Program-made: the position numbers and the translations under genes
DNA from: CAZAOY01 sp964486925
Lineage (GTDB): Bacteria > Bacillota > Clostridia > Oscillospirales > Ruminococcaceae
NCBI GenBank assembly: GCA_964486925.1
Contig: CAZAOY010000007.1
Location: forward strand, 1 to 62,676
Direction of reading: 5' to 3'
DNA length: 62,676 nt
Notes under the pieces: generated by a model
Database searches by the model: none
Seen by the model: only the letters and a program-made list of their open reading frames with translations
Told to the model about the DNA's origin: nothing
In this document: one piece after another, positions 27,102 through 35,895 of the stretch
Position numbering within the stretch: position 1 is the stretch's first letter
Layout of the letters: every line of letters starts with the position of its first letter

Positions 27102-27836
27102 CATGTATTCACGTACCGCCTGAGGGTCTTTTTTGTAAGACGGTACAAGCCCGCTTGCATCGATAAACTCGTTGTTTTCATACATACGTGCCGCAACCAA
27201 TCCAACACTTGTAGCCTTTTGAAGCCTTAACGCTGGTGGCGCTAGCCGTATGTTACAAAGCACATCCTTCTCTTTATCGACAAATCTTGCGCTAAAGTAA
27301 TTATACCACATATTAGCGCCATCTCCAACAAAAAAAATAGTTTGTTTATAATTTTTTAACATTTTAGCGGCGTCGTTAATGTTAATAGAGAGGTCAGCGG
27401 TAAGTCGCTCTACCTTGTAATCGATATCCCTGGTTTTCTTGCAAAGCTTTGATGAAACCTGAAATAATGCCATGTATGCCTCCTCGTTTCGTGCCTCTAC
27501 AATGGAGCATACAACCCCATCAAACCCTAACAGGTTATAGGCTAGCGCTTCTAGGGAGGATACCGCTACACAAGGCTTGTTAAGCGCATAGGCAAACCCC
27601 TTAACCGCCGCAATTCCAATCCTAAGACCGGTAAACGACCCCGGTCCTTTTGTTACCGCAAAGACATCGATATCCTCAATTGAAATCTTAGAAGCCTTTA
27701 GCAGATCCTCACACATCGGCATTAACGTCTGAGAATGGGTAAGTCTGGTATTAATATTCCCCTCAACCAGTATGTTATCCCCTTCGATAACGCTAAATGA
27801 TGATACCTTTCCCGAGGTATCCATTGATAGTATCAT
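27084..27836 (-). CDS. tsaB: tRNA t6A biosynthesis protein TsaB
   Basis: Non-catalytic partner of TsaD in forming N6-threonylcarbamoyladenosine on tRNA. It is an ASKHA-fold protein of 250 aa, with MILSMDTSG at the start, LTHSQTLMPM (the family's H-S-Q-x2-P region) and TKGPGSFTGLRIG. The ATG overlaps the ftsK stop as ATGA, so translation is coupled, with GGAGAG upstream. The final codons and the stop lie inside a 14-bp tandem repeat, so the C-terminal residues may vary with repeat number. tsaD and tsaE are not in this window. Confidence 0.95.
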   Translation of the reverse strand: MILSMDTSGKVSSFSVIEGDNILVEGNINTRLTHSQTLMPMCEDLLKASKISIEDIDVFAVTKGPGSFTGLRIGIAAVKGFAYALNKPCVAVSSLEALAYNLLGFDGVVCSIVEARNEEAYMALFQVSSKLCKKTRDIDYKVERLTADLSININDAAKMLKNYKQTIFFVGDGANMWYNYFSARFVDKEKDVLCNIRLAPPALRLQKATSVGLVAARMYENNEFIDASGLVPSYKKDPQAVREYMLKHGS

Positions 27837-30646
27837 AATGTAACGCTCTCCTTATCTGTAATGTCACTCTCCACCGCTGTCATAATATCATCGGCAGACA
27901 GGTTAGATTGTTGTTCTCCTTGATCCGGCGGTAACGCTTGTCCCTCTTTGTCCAAGGCCTTCGCAATCTCTGGTGTCGTTTCAGTTGTCTGGCTTGATAC
28001 AGGGCTGTTCATTGCCGCCCACTGTGCCCTTGTTATTAGCACAGGGCGGGGTTTACTGCCGTCAAATGGGCCGATAATATGCTTTTCTTCAAGTTCATCG
28101 ATTAACCTTGCCGCTCTTGCGTAACCTACCTTAATCTTACGCTGTAGGTATGAGGTGGAGGCTTGTCCCGCGTCAAGTACACATTCCACCGCCGCCGGAA
28201 ACAGATCATCGGAGTAGTCGGAGGAATCTCCGCCTGACTTGTCATCAGCGGATTCACTAGCCGCCGCGTTTCGTTCAATCTCGGCAATTATCTCCTGATC
28301 GTAGTCCTCACTGGACTGTCCGCTTACAAACTTCACGACCTCCTCGACCTCGCTGTCGCTTATCCAACATCCCTGTACACGAAGCGGCTTTGGCATACCT
28401 GATGGGTAGAATAGCATATCCCCCCGCCCTAGTAGCTTCTCCGCCCCCGCACCGTCTAGGATGGTACGCGAGTCGATCTGGGACGACACCGCAAAGGCTA
28501 TACGTGAAGGGATGTTCGCCTTAATTACCCCTGTGATAACGTCTACCGATGGACGCTGTGTAGCGATAACAAGGTGCATACCCGCCGCTCTTGCCATCTG
28601 CGCAAGTCTACAGATAGAGTCCTCAACCTCGTTTGGCGCCGCCATCATCAAATCGGCAAGCTCGTCGATTATTATAACAATATGCGGCATTGGAGCAAGA
28701 TCCTCCCTACCCTTAGCCACTCGGTTATATCCTTTTATGTCACGCACAGAGTTTTCTGCAAAGGCATTGTACCGCTTTAACATCTCCTGCACCGCCCAAG
28801 CAAGTGCACCCGAAGCCTTCTTAGGATCGGTAACAACAGGTACTAAAAGATGTGGGATACCGTTATAGATCCCAAGCTCTACCACCTTAGGGTCGATTAG
28901 TATCATCCTAACATCGCTAGGTGAAGACTTAAATATTATACTAGAGATTAACGAGTTAATACATACAGACTTACCCGAACCGGTAGACCCCGCTATAAGG
29001 GTATGCGGCATCTTTGCCAGATCTGCTACGATAATCTGCCCAGCTATATTTTTGCCTAGCGCTACCGTTAGGTTTCCTTCCGCTGATCTAAACTCTTCGG
29101 AATCGATAATCTCCCTAGCACTAACGATGTCGGTCACCTTGTTAGGCACCTCGATTCCGATAGCCGCCTTATTTGGGATAGGCGCTTCGATACGCACCCC
29201 CGCAGTTGCAAGGTTTAGGGCGATATCATCCGACAAACCGGTAATCTTGCTAATCTTAACCCCCGCCGCCGGTTGCAGTTCATACCGTGTAACGGTAGGG
29301 CCTCTTGCGATATCCACAATCTTAGTAGACACGTTAAAGTCGTTTAACGTCTTAACAAGCAGTTCTGCATTCGCCTTTAACTCCTTTGATACGTCCTCGT
29401 TTGACTTTGGGGTGTACTGCTTTAGTAGGGTTACCGGTGGGAAGTGGTACTCCAAAGTCTGATTGTTTCCGTCCATATAAAGCTTAGAGGATTCTATCGC
29501 TGTGGCTATATCTATTAGGTTATCAGCCTGTGGCTTCTCCTGCGGTTCTATATCTAAAACCTTATCACCGCTTACATCCGAAACCCCTCCGTTTAGCTGT
29601 GCCATCGCGTTTAGTAAGGCTGTGTTTCCTATTACCTCGCCGGTTTTCGGGTCAAACGGAGGTGTAGCGTCACTCTTAACCACCTTGTCCACAAGGTGGT
29701 TAAGAGGATCTGCCTCCTTAACCTCATCCTTTTTACCCTCGGATACGGAAGTGTCAGCCTGCTTTGGCATCTGGAATATTGCAGGCTTTTTAGCGGGCTT
29801 AAACACCCTGCTCTTTGCCGCATTCTCCAAAGCGGGATTTATAGAGGTAACAGGTCCGTTGCCCGACTGGCTTGCCGCATTTAGGAGTGCTATTATATCA
29901 TCCTCCTGTTTTAGTGAGGACACAGGATGAGCAGGTAGCTCCTCCGATACCACAGGGCGAGCCCTAACCACATTTGCACGATGGGAGGTAGCCTGTTTAA
30001 CCGCCGTATATCCCTTTTTAAAGGGTTTACCCATAGCAGAGAATATCTGCGCTAGGGTTATCCCTGTAACTAACGATACAAGTAAAAATAGGAATAAGGA
30101 AAGCACAATTATAGTCTGCGCTTTACCTCCTGTTAAAAGGTGTACCCAGTAGCCTATTAGGACACTGGCAACCCCGCCGCCGTTTAGCTGTGTGCCATCG
30201 ACATAAAGTCGGCTTAACAGCTCAAAAAAACCGCTGTTGCTATACCCAGAAGGATTTACAACCTGTAGTATCCCACAGATTAAAAGTACACTTATAAATA
30301 CGCTTGTAACCTTAAACCCAAAGTATCTCCCCTGCCTTGAATAGGCGATAAACCAGGTGCTTACAAGCATGGTAAGAGGTATTACTATAGCACACATTCC
30401 AAATAATCCGTAAAATACATTATGTAAAAATTCCCACAGACTGTCGCCTTTAATCATAACCAACGCCAAGCAGAGAAGTCCCGCCGCAAAGAAGGCTGTA
30501 AGAGAGAATGGGTTGTACTGATTAACCTGTTCAGACTGTTTTTTTGTGGTCCTTCCTGTAGTTTTTCCTTTAGTAGTTGATCCTTTACTGGATCTAACCG
30601 GTGCTTTTGTATTAGACTTTCTTTGATTTGCCACGTTTATGACCAT
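27833..30646 (-). CDS. ftsK: FtsK/SpoIIIE-family DNA translocase
   Basis: Membrane-anchored DNA pump for chromosome segregation at the septum (937 aa). Four hydrophobic segments lie in about residues 45-205. A variable linker reaches about 440. The motor domain carries Walker A GSTGSGKSVCIN (about 585), Walker B-type VIIIDELADLMM, and RMILIDPK. A C-terminal gamma winged helix (about 795-860; YLQRKIKVGYARAARLIDELEE) reads KOPS/SRS-like polar DNA signals. Whether it acts in division or sporulation cannot be told. The ATG at 30646 has only a weak Shine-Dalgarno site. It overlaps tsaB by 4 bp. Confidence 0.96.
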   Translation of the reverse strand: MVINVANQRKSNTKAPVRSSKGSTTKGKTTGRTTKKQSEQVNQYNPFSLTAFFAAGLLCLALVMIKGDSLWEFLHNVFYGLFGMCAIVIPLTMLVSTWFIAYSRQGRYFGFKVTSVFISVLLICGILQVVNPSGYSNSGFFELLSRLYVDGTQLNGGGVASVLIGYWVHLLTGGKAQTIIVLSLFLFLLVSLVTGITLAQIFSAMGKPFKKGYTAVKQATSHRANVVRARPVVSEELPAHPVSSLKQEDDIIALLNAASQSGNGPVTSINPALENAAKSRVFKPAKKPAIFQMPKQADTSVSEGKKDEVKEADPLNHLVDKVVKSDATPPFDPKTGEVIGNTALLNAMAQLNGGVSDVSGDKVLDIEPQEKPQADNLIDIATAIESSKLYMDGNNQTLEYHFPPVTLLKQYTPKSNEDVSKELKANAELLVKTLNDFNVSTKIVDIARGPTVTRYELQPAAGVKISKITGLSDDIALNLATAGVRIEAPIPNKAAIGIEVPNKVTDIVSAREIIDSEEFRSAEGNLTVALGKNIAGQIIVADLAKMPHTLIAGSTGSGKSVCINSLISSIIFKSSPSDVRMILIDPKVVELGIYNGIPHLLVPVVTDPKKASGALAWAVQEMLKRYNAFAENSVRDIKGYNRVAKGREDLAPMPHIVIIIDELADLMMAAPNEVEDSICRLAQMARAAGMHLVIATQRPSVDVITGVIKANIPSRIAFAVSSQIDSRTILDGAGAEKLLGRGDMLFYPSGMPKPLRVQGCWISDSEVEEVVKFVSGQSSEDYDQEIIAEIERNAAASESADDKSGGDSSDYSDDLFPAAVECVLDAGQASTSYLQRKIKVGYARAARLIDELEEKHIIGPFDGSKPRPVLITRAQWAAMNSPVSSQTTETTPEIAKALDKEGQALPPDQGEQQSNLSADDIMTAVESDITDKESVTL

Positions 30647-30732
30647 GCTCTACGCGATAAAAAGCGATAATTAAAACCGCAAGTTCTCGTATAGAGCTAC
30701 CTTTCATTTTGATGTTTTTTAGATTAAATCTC

Positions 30733-31617
30733 CTATTTAAAGAATGAAGCGATAGGTGTTTGAGTTACAGCTTCTATAACACCAAGCAGTATTGTAACAA
30801 TGCCGAGTATACAGGTGTAGTAGGCGAAGATTCTAAATCTATTGCTTGCGGCTAGCCATTTTACAAACCTAATTGCCAGTAATCCCACAACTGCCGCCAC
30901 AATAAACCCAACTATCATCACCATCATACTACCGCCAATATCGGTATCAGGCGCTTTAATCGCATCCTTAAGCTCTAATAGTCCACCTGCTAGGATAGGC
31001 GGTATCCCCATAATAAAGGAGAATCCCACCGCTGTTTCCATAGAAAGTCCGCAGAATATCCCTGTAGCTATAGTAGAACCTGAACGTGACACCCCAGGAA
31101 GCGGAGCAATCCCCTGCATAGTACCGATAATCAGCGCGTCCTTAAGGTTAATGTCCTTCTTGCCCTTATGCCCCTTTACCACCTTATCGGTAAAGTATAA
31201 CAGGATGGCTGTAACTAGAAAACATACCCCTTCTGCGATAATGTCATTATCGGTTGCAATCCTTTCATATAAGCCTGACAGCTGATAGAAGAACAACAGA
31301 GGTACTAACGATATAAACAACATAAATATGTACCACCGATTTGGTGAAACCTTATCTCTCTTAAAGGAGAATTTACCTGTAAAGAGATCTTTAAACATCG
31401 ATATAACCTCTAGTATAAGCTCCCAGATTAGCTCCCTAAACGCAATAAACACCGCAACCAGTGTCCCAAAGTGCAGTATCACCGAAAAGAGCAAGCTACT
31501 CTCCCCGCTTATCCCAAAAAAGTGCTGAAGTAAGGACAGATGTCCTGAACTTGAAACCGGCAAAAACTCCGTTAACCCCTGCACTATCGCTTGAACTATA
31601 CCCTGTAAAATTGTCAT
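30733..31617 (-). CDS. uppP: undecaprenyl-diphosphatase
   Basis: Integral membrane phosphatase that recycles the lipid carrier of peptidoglycan and wall-polymer synthesis; overexpression of such enzymes is known to give bacitracin resistance. Family motifs: GLTEFLPVSSSGHL near the N-terminus, GIAPLPGVSRSGSTIATGI in the middle, and about eight hydrophobic segments. 294 aa, normal. It stands between ylzJ and ftsK in the same orientation, with its own leader. Confidence 0.97.
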   Translation of the reverse strand: MTILQGIVQAIVQGLTEFLPVSSSGHLSLLQHFFGISGESSLLFSVILHFGTLVAVFIAFRELIWELILEVISMFKDLFTGKFSFKRDKVSPNRWYIFMLFISLVPLLFFYQLSGLYERIATDNDIIAEGVCFLVTAILLYFTDKVVKGHKGKKDINLKDALIIGTMQGIAPLPGVSRSGSTIATGIFCGLSMETAVGFSFIMGIPPILAGGLLELKDAIKAPDTDIGGSMMVMIVGFIVAAVVGLLAIRFVKWLAASNRFRIFAYYTCILGIVTILLGVIEAVTQTPIASFFK

Positions 31618-31726
31618 ATGTAACTAACCTCTCCTGTCCTTAAACTAATCTGCCACAAGACACTAGAAACACCTAAAGGTGTTGTTTTAGATGTGTTGTG
31701 ATATCATATTAGCATTAGTCTTATGT

Positions 31727-31752
31727 AAAGGCGATTATCATCTATCGCCTTT
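31727..31752 (-). terminator. hairpin after ylzJ
   Basis: 9-bp stem AAAGGCGAT/ATCGCCTTT, 8-nt loop, 20 bp past the ylzJ stop. The T-tract is short. Confidence 0.6.
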
Positions 31753-31772
31753 GTTATATATTGCACCATACA

Positions 31773-31994
31773 TTACAGCTTGTTTCCAATACTGTACCGT
31801 GGATTTAAATAGTCCTTAGGATTAGTGCTGATTATTCTACTAATAGTATTTACATCATTACTATTAACGCACTGTATAAATCTTTCACCATCCCGTTTGT
31901 AAGATACTGAAGTTTCCTCTGTAGACATCTGTTCTAAAGATTCGTACTCATCTGAGAATACGCTCTCACGAGAAGCAATTGTATGAAGAATCAA
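31773..31994 (-). CDS. ylzJ: YlzJ-like small protein
   Basis: Short conserved protein of unknown function. The C-terminal segment IISTNPKDYLNPRYSIG matches the YlzJ family, which sits between tepA and spoIIIE/ftsK in Bacillus. I choose the TTG at 31994 (73 aa): it gives an N-terminus of the family type (M-ILHT), has GAGAGGTGA at good spacing, and begins 13 bp after the tepA stop. A longer frame to ATG 32021 or 32072 would overlap tepA and has no good ribosome site. The same tepA-ylzJ-ftsK order is kept here, with uppP inserted. Confidence 0.75.
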   Translation of the reverse strand: MILHTIASRESVFSDEYESLEQMSTEETSVSYKRDGERFIQCVNSNDVNTISRIISTNPKDYLNPRYSIGNKL

Positions 31995-32007
31995 CCCTAT
32001 CACCTCT

Positions 32008-32889
32008 CTAGCTCTTATCATTTTTGCTTTCTGTTGCCTTTGGATTATCCTCGTCGTTGCCTTCGCATTCACTCTCCTCGATAAGCTCGTTTAGCTTAGC
32101 TAAAGCGTCCGACAGATTGCCAAGCTCATCAATAAGCCCCTCTGATACAGCTTCCTCACCATTTAGCACACTACCTACATCCATTACAAGCTCACCGGTA
32201 GTCATCATAAGCTGTTTAAAGCGTTCGTCCGAGATAGAGGAGTTTCGTGTGATAAACCCTACAATTCTGTCCTGCATACGCTCAAAGTACGAGAAGGTCT
32301 GTGGTACGCCTAGCACTAGACCATTAAGTCGCACTGGGTGCAGAGTCATGGTAGCAGACGGTACGATAAATGAATGCTTTGAACATACCGCTAACGGCAC
32401 ACCGATAGAATGCCCCCCACCTAACACGATTGAAACTGTAGGCTTCTTCATCCCCGAGATAAGCTCCGCAATAGCAAGCCCCGCCTCGACATCACCGCCT
32501 ACGGTGTTTATCATGATTAAAAGCCCTTTAATATTTTCATCCTGTTCAATAGCTACAAGCTGTGGTAAAACATGCTCATACTTGGTGGTCTTGTTCTGTG
32601 CAGGAAGGGTGTAGTGACCTTCAATCTGTCCTATTATAGTAAGGCAGTGGATAAGGTGTTTCCCCTTTAACTTTATTAGCCCTGTATCGGAGATCTCGTC
32701 CTCTGCTTCGGAAGCTTCATCAGCAGAATCATCGTTTTCATCCTCATCCGCTTCCTCCATAGTAGGTTTTAAACGCTTATCCTTTTGGGACTCGTCGTCC
32801 ATCGATACCTTCTGCGATAATCTTCTTTCTTCTTCGCTCTCTTTATCTGATCCTCTTGATAATGCACTGTCCTTTAATGATATCTTCAA
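32008..32889 (-). CDS. tepA: TepA-type ClpP-like serine protease
   Basis: ClpP/crotonase-fold protease homologue (293 aa). The N-terminal about 75 residues are highly charged and low complexity, a likely disordered extension. The protease core follows: INTVGGDVEAGLAIAELI, GGGHSIGVPLAV (nucleophile Ser in HSIG), and TLHPVR (catalytic His). Bacillus TepA was described as a translocation-enhancing protein thought to degrade signal peptides; its role here is inferred. The apparent start is TTG with AGGGGTGA upstream. ylzJ follows after 13 bp. Confidence 0.88.
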   Translation of the reverse strand: MKISLKDSALSRGSDKESEEERRLSQKVSMDDESQKDKRLKPTMEEADEDENDDSADEASEAEDEISDTGLIKLKGKHLIHCLTIIGQIEGHYTLPAQNKTTKYEHVLPQLVAIEQDENIKGLLIMINTVGGDVEAGLAIAELISGMKKPTVSIVLGGGHSIGVPLAVCSKHSFIVPSATMTLHPVRLNGLVLGVPQTFSYFERMQDRIVGFITRNSSISDERFKQLMMTTGELVMDVGSVLNGEEAVSEGLIDELGNLSDALAKLNELIEESECEGNDEDNPKATESKNDKS

Positions 32890-33159
32890 ATCTATTCACC
32901 CCTATATTTATTTTTATAGTTTATGATGTGAATAAATCTAAAAAATATACAGTATCCTTTTAATAAATAGCAAACCTAAATTTTAAAGTATAGTTTAACT
33001 AATACAACTATATGTAACTATGCGCAATAATAATCTTTCTTTGCTAATCATATCAAGGTATCATATATATTATAACTCAAAATTAATTATATTTCAAGGT
33101 TTTACCTATAAATTTTTCAAATTTTTGATTAAATATTCAGAATGTATGTTTAATTTTTA

Positions 33160-33289
33160 AAAAGGAAAAAAGCAAGGAAAAACCTTGCTCTTAAAATGGG
33201 GAAATTTATATGAAAAAGAAGTTAGCATATTAAAGCGTCAAACACTACTTAAATGTTATACTCTATCTGTGTCTTGTGTTTTTTAGCTT
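33160..33289 (-). ncRNA. candidate orphan small RNA
   Basis: A stretch of about 125 nt lies between a perfect minus-strand promoter (33296-33324) and a rho-independent terminator (33164-33189). No good open reading frame with a ribosome site lies inside it. No known RNA family was recognised. Existence of a transcript is inferred only from its punctuation. Confidence 0.5.
33164..33189 (-). terminator. terminator of the candidate small RNA
   Basis: 7-bp stem AGCAAGG/CCTTGCT with a 5-nt loop. On the minus strand it is followed by a T-run interrupted by CC. Confidence 0.75.
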
Positions 33290-33295
33290 GTTATT

Positions 33296-33324
33296 ATTAT
33301 ACACTATATATTTTATTTTGTCAA
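33296..33324 (-). promoter_or_regulatory. perfect consensus sigma-70/sigma-A promoter
   Basis: TTGACA (33319-33324), 17-bp spacer, TATAAT (33296-33301) on the minus strand, with no protein gene before the terminator downstream. Confidence 0.8.
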
Positions 33325-33696
33325 TAGAAAAAACACCCTTTAGAGTATATTCTAACTTGTTGTGTTTTTGCATTAAAATCGTAATATATTTTTGTGCAAC
33401 ATGCACTGACAACCTTGTGCATTATACTGCATATGGAGATTATTTCCTGTATTTAAGCTGTTTCTTTTGCTAAAACCCCATTTTGCAGTCAAAATTTCCT
33501 TGACACAGCTTCTACACTTATTTTCCACTAATAGACAATAAATATACAGTACAAACACATAAATCAGACAATTATAATTATTCGCTCTAAATATATCGCC
33601 ATATAGAACACATAATAGCCTATTAACAGATAAAGCCAACCTTATAGTCGACAACCCTAGCCATACACTACCTTTATGGTTAGTATAAGGATAAAC

Positions 33697-34809
33697 CTAA
33701 GAACTAGCAAGTATATAGTTAATAATACTGTTAGACAGTAAAAATCCCTTTGGTGTTAACGAAACTACATTATCACTGTACAACGCTAAACCATTCTTAC
33801 AAAGCGCTTCTACCCGCTTTGACATAGCCTTGGTATCAACCCCGTAAATCTCCCTTGCCTTTAGCAGATTAAGGCCCGAGGTCATACGAAGCTGTAGCAT
33901 TACATGCTCCTCAAAGCTATCCTGCGACTGCTTATCAAGTATTATATCCCCGCCATCTGTTGCAATATATCCTTCGATATCGGGGTTATAGTAGTACCGC
34001 TTTCCATTAAAATAGGAGTGGGCGGCGGCGCCAAATCCAATATATTGCTCTTTGTTCCAGTACTTTAGATTATGTTTACTCTCATACCCTTCCCTTGCAA
34101 AGCTTGATATCTCGTACTGTCTAAGTCCCATCCTCTCTAGCCTGTCGACCGCATGTAGATATATCTCAGACGACCTATCCTCATCAGGACAGATTAAGCC
34201 TATATTATCTGTGTAGAATGGAGTGTTCTGCTCAATCTTTAGCAGGTAGGCGGATATATGGGTTATTGGCTGTGATCCGATAAAGTCTAAGGTGTAGTCC
34301 ACCCTCTCTAGCGTCTGGTGTGGGGTGGCTAGCATAAAATCAAGTGAGATGTCCTCTATCCCCGACTCCGTTGCGGCGGTAATACAGTTTGTTACATCAT
34401 TTGATGAATGGATTCTGCCAAGGTAACGTAACTCCTTGCTATGAGCCGACTGCATGCCTAGCGATATTCGGTTTATTCCCATACCCGCATACTGCTGTAT
34501 CCTTTTAGCCGTGGTAGACTTTGGGTTACATTCAATAGTAATACTGCACCGACTTGACAGCGAAAACCGCGCCCCTACTGTATCTATAATCCGCTTAATA
34601 TATTCCGTATCCAGAATGGACGGAGTTCCGCCCCCAAAATAGATGGTATCCACCCTACCCTGCACATCGCCGCTAAACCGCTCTATCCCGTGGCACATCG
34701 CTATAACATATCTATCCACCAGTTCTTTTTGATAACCCACCGAATAAAAGTCACAGTATGGGCATTTTTTACCACAAAACGGCAGATGTATATATATCCC
34801 TAAGCTCAT
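33697..34809 (-). CDS. hemW: HemW-like radical SAM protein
   Basis: Radical SAM protein of the HemN/HemW family (370 aa), formerly called oxygen-independent coproporphyrinogen III oxidase. HemW members act as heme chaperones. The N-terminus SLGIYIHLPFCGKKCPYCDFYS carries CxxxCxxC without the longer HemN N-terminal extension, which favours HemW. YFGGGTPS, ECNPKS, ISLGMQS and the C-terminal HemN_C region are present. GGGTGA precedes the ATG, which overlaps the rsmA stop by 4 bp. No other heme genes are near. Confidence 0.93.
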   Translation of the reverse strand: MSLGIYIHLPFCGKKCPYCDFYSVGYQKELVDRYVIAMCHGIERFSGDVQGRVDTIYFGGGTPSILDTEYIKRIIDTVGARFSLSSRCSITIECNPKSTTAKRIQQYAGMGINRISLGMQSAHSKELRYLGRIHSSNDVTNCITAATESGIEDISLDFMLATPHQTLERVDYTLDFIGSQPITHISAYLLKIEQNTPFYTDNIGLICPDEDRSSEIYLHAVDRLERMGLRQYEISSFAREGYESKHNLKYWNKEQYIGFGAAAHSYFNGKRYYYNPDIEGYIATDGGDIILDKQSQDSFEEHVMLQLRMTSGLNLLKAREIYGVDTKAMSKRVEALCKNGLALYSDNVVSLTPKGFLLSNSIINYILASS

Positions 34810-35693
34810 CTTTCACCCTTATCCTGCAAGCCTTCCAGATGTGGTAGCAGTAGGTTTGAGAATCTAATAAACTCCTCAAACTCCATCTCCTGCGCTCTTG
34901 TATTTCTGTCTTTACCCATCGATTCAAGACAACCTATTACCACCGATTTTTTAAGGTTAAGTCCCGCGCTTACAGGGTTTGCTAAGGTTTTTCTACGCTG
35001 TGAAAAGGCAAGGCGTACTACCTTAAACAAAAACTGTTCATCAGGTACATCCTTGGGGGTAGATTCGTTAACGGTAAGCTTTATAACCGCCGAATCGACA
35101 TTAGGGCGGGGCATAAAGCTACCTCGGGATACATCAAACAGTATCGACGGAGTAGCATAGTATCGTACCGCAAAGGTCACACTAGAGCAGTCCTTAGACC
35201 CAACCTGCGCAGATAGCCGCACCGCCGTTTCCTTCTGTACCATTACCGTAATCGACTTTACCCTTAACCTCTGCTCCAGTATCCCCATAATAATTGGTGA
35301 GGTTATATAGTAAGGTAGATTTGCGCAGATATAGACATCCATCCCGTCAAACTCATCCTCGATTAGCTTCTTTAAATCGACCTTAAGGACATCCTCATTT
35401 ATCACGGTGATATTATCATAACCCGCTAGGGTGTGCTCCAGAACAGGGATTAGCGCTTTATCGATCTCGATTGCAACCACCTTTTTAAAGCTTTTTGCAA
35501 GCTCGGTGGTAAGCACCCCAAACCCAGTGCCAATCTCGATAACCCCGCATTCCTTATCCCCGCCCGAAAGCTTAGCAATCTTAGGACACACTGTTGGATT
35601 AATCAAAAAGTTTTGCCCTAACGACTTAGAGAAGTTAAACCCAAATTGCCCACATATCGACTTCACCACCGAAATATTACATAAATTATCCAC
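34806..35693 (-). CDS. rsmA: 16S rRNA dimethyladenosine transferase
   Basis: Methylates two adjacent adenines near the 3' end of 16S rRNA during 30S assembly (KsgA). It has SLGQNFLINP, the SAM-binding IEIGTGFGVLTTELA, and the catalytic ANLPYY (NLPY). 295 aa, standard length. The start is GTG at 35693 with a GGGG-containing site upstream. It is coupled to hemW by a 4-bp ATGA overlap. Confidence 0.97.
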   Translation of the reverse strand: MDNLCNISVVKSICGQFGFNFSKSLGQNFLINPTVCPKIAKLSGGDKECGVIEIGTGFGVLTTELAKSFKKVVAIEIDKALIPVLEHTLAGYDNITVINEDVLKVDLKKLIEDEFDGMDVYICANLPYYITSPIIMGILEQRLRVKSITVMVQKETAVRLSAQVGSKDCSSVTFAVRYYATPSILFDVSRGSFMPRPNVDSAVIKLTVNESTPKDVPDEQFLFKVVRLAFSQRRKTLANPVSAGLNLKKSVVIGCLESMGKDRNTRAQEMEFEEFIRFSNLLLPHLEGLQDKGER

Positions 35694-35727
35694 ACTACAC
35701 TACCCCTATCTTTTCATTGTTATTCTA

Positions 35728-35756
35728 AGTATACCATAAATTAAGTATTATCACAA
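35728..35756 (-). promoter_or_regulatory. rsmA-hemW promoter
   Basis: TTGTGA (35751-35756), 17-bp spacer, TATACT (35728-35733) on the minus strand, 35 bp before the rsmA start. Confidence 0.65.
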
Positions 35757-35824
35757 CCCTTGCAAGATAAATTTACAAATCCTAGCTGTTCCTAACTATT
35801 AACAACAAAATTTTCCTATAGCTA

Positions 35825-35865
35825 TTGATTGTTACCTCTATGTATAGTATAATGTGTGTAACAAT
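35825..35865 (+). promoter_or_regulatory. glycosidase promoter inside an inverted repeat
   Basis: TTGATT (35825-35830), 17-bp spacer, TATAAT (35848-35853). A perfect 8-bp inverted repeat ATTGTTAC/GTAACAAT (35828-35835, 35858-35865) brackets the spacer and -10 box, resembling an operator for a dimeric repressor. Confidence 0.6.
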
Positions 35866-35895
35866 TGAAAACGGAAGGAATATGGGGAGGTCGTT

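Larger units (their letters stand above)
32890..33696. other. 807-bp AT-rich intergenic region
   Basis: No convincing protein gene. Small open frames in both directions lack ribosome sites and family resemblance. The notable content is a consensus promoter with a downstream hairpin (33164-33324), described separately as a candidate small RNA. Confidence 0.6.

Noticed and set aside
32022..32072. 99-aa version of ylzJ starting at ATG 32072
   Set aside because: It would overlap tepA by 65 bp without a ribosome site; the first 26 residues are absent from the family pattern.
33373..33654. 93-aa minus-strand open frame between hemW and the candidate small RNA
   Set aside because: Cys/Asn/Tyr-rich composition typical of translated AT-rich non-coding DNA, no good ribosome site, no recognised domain.
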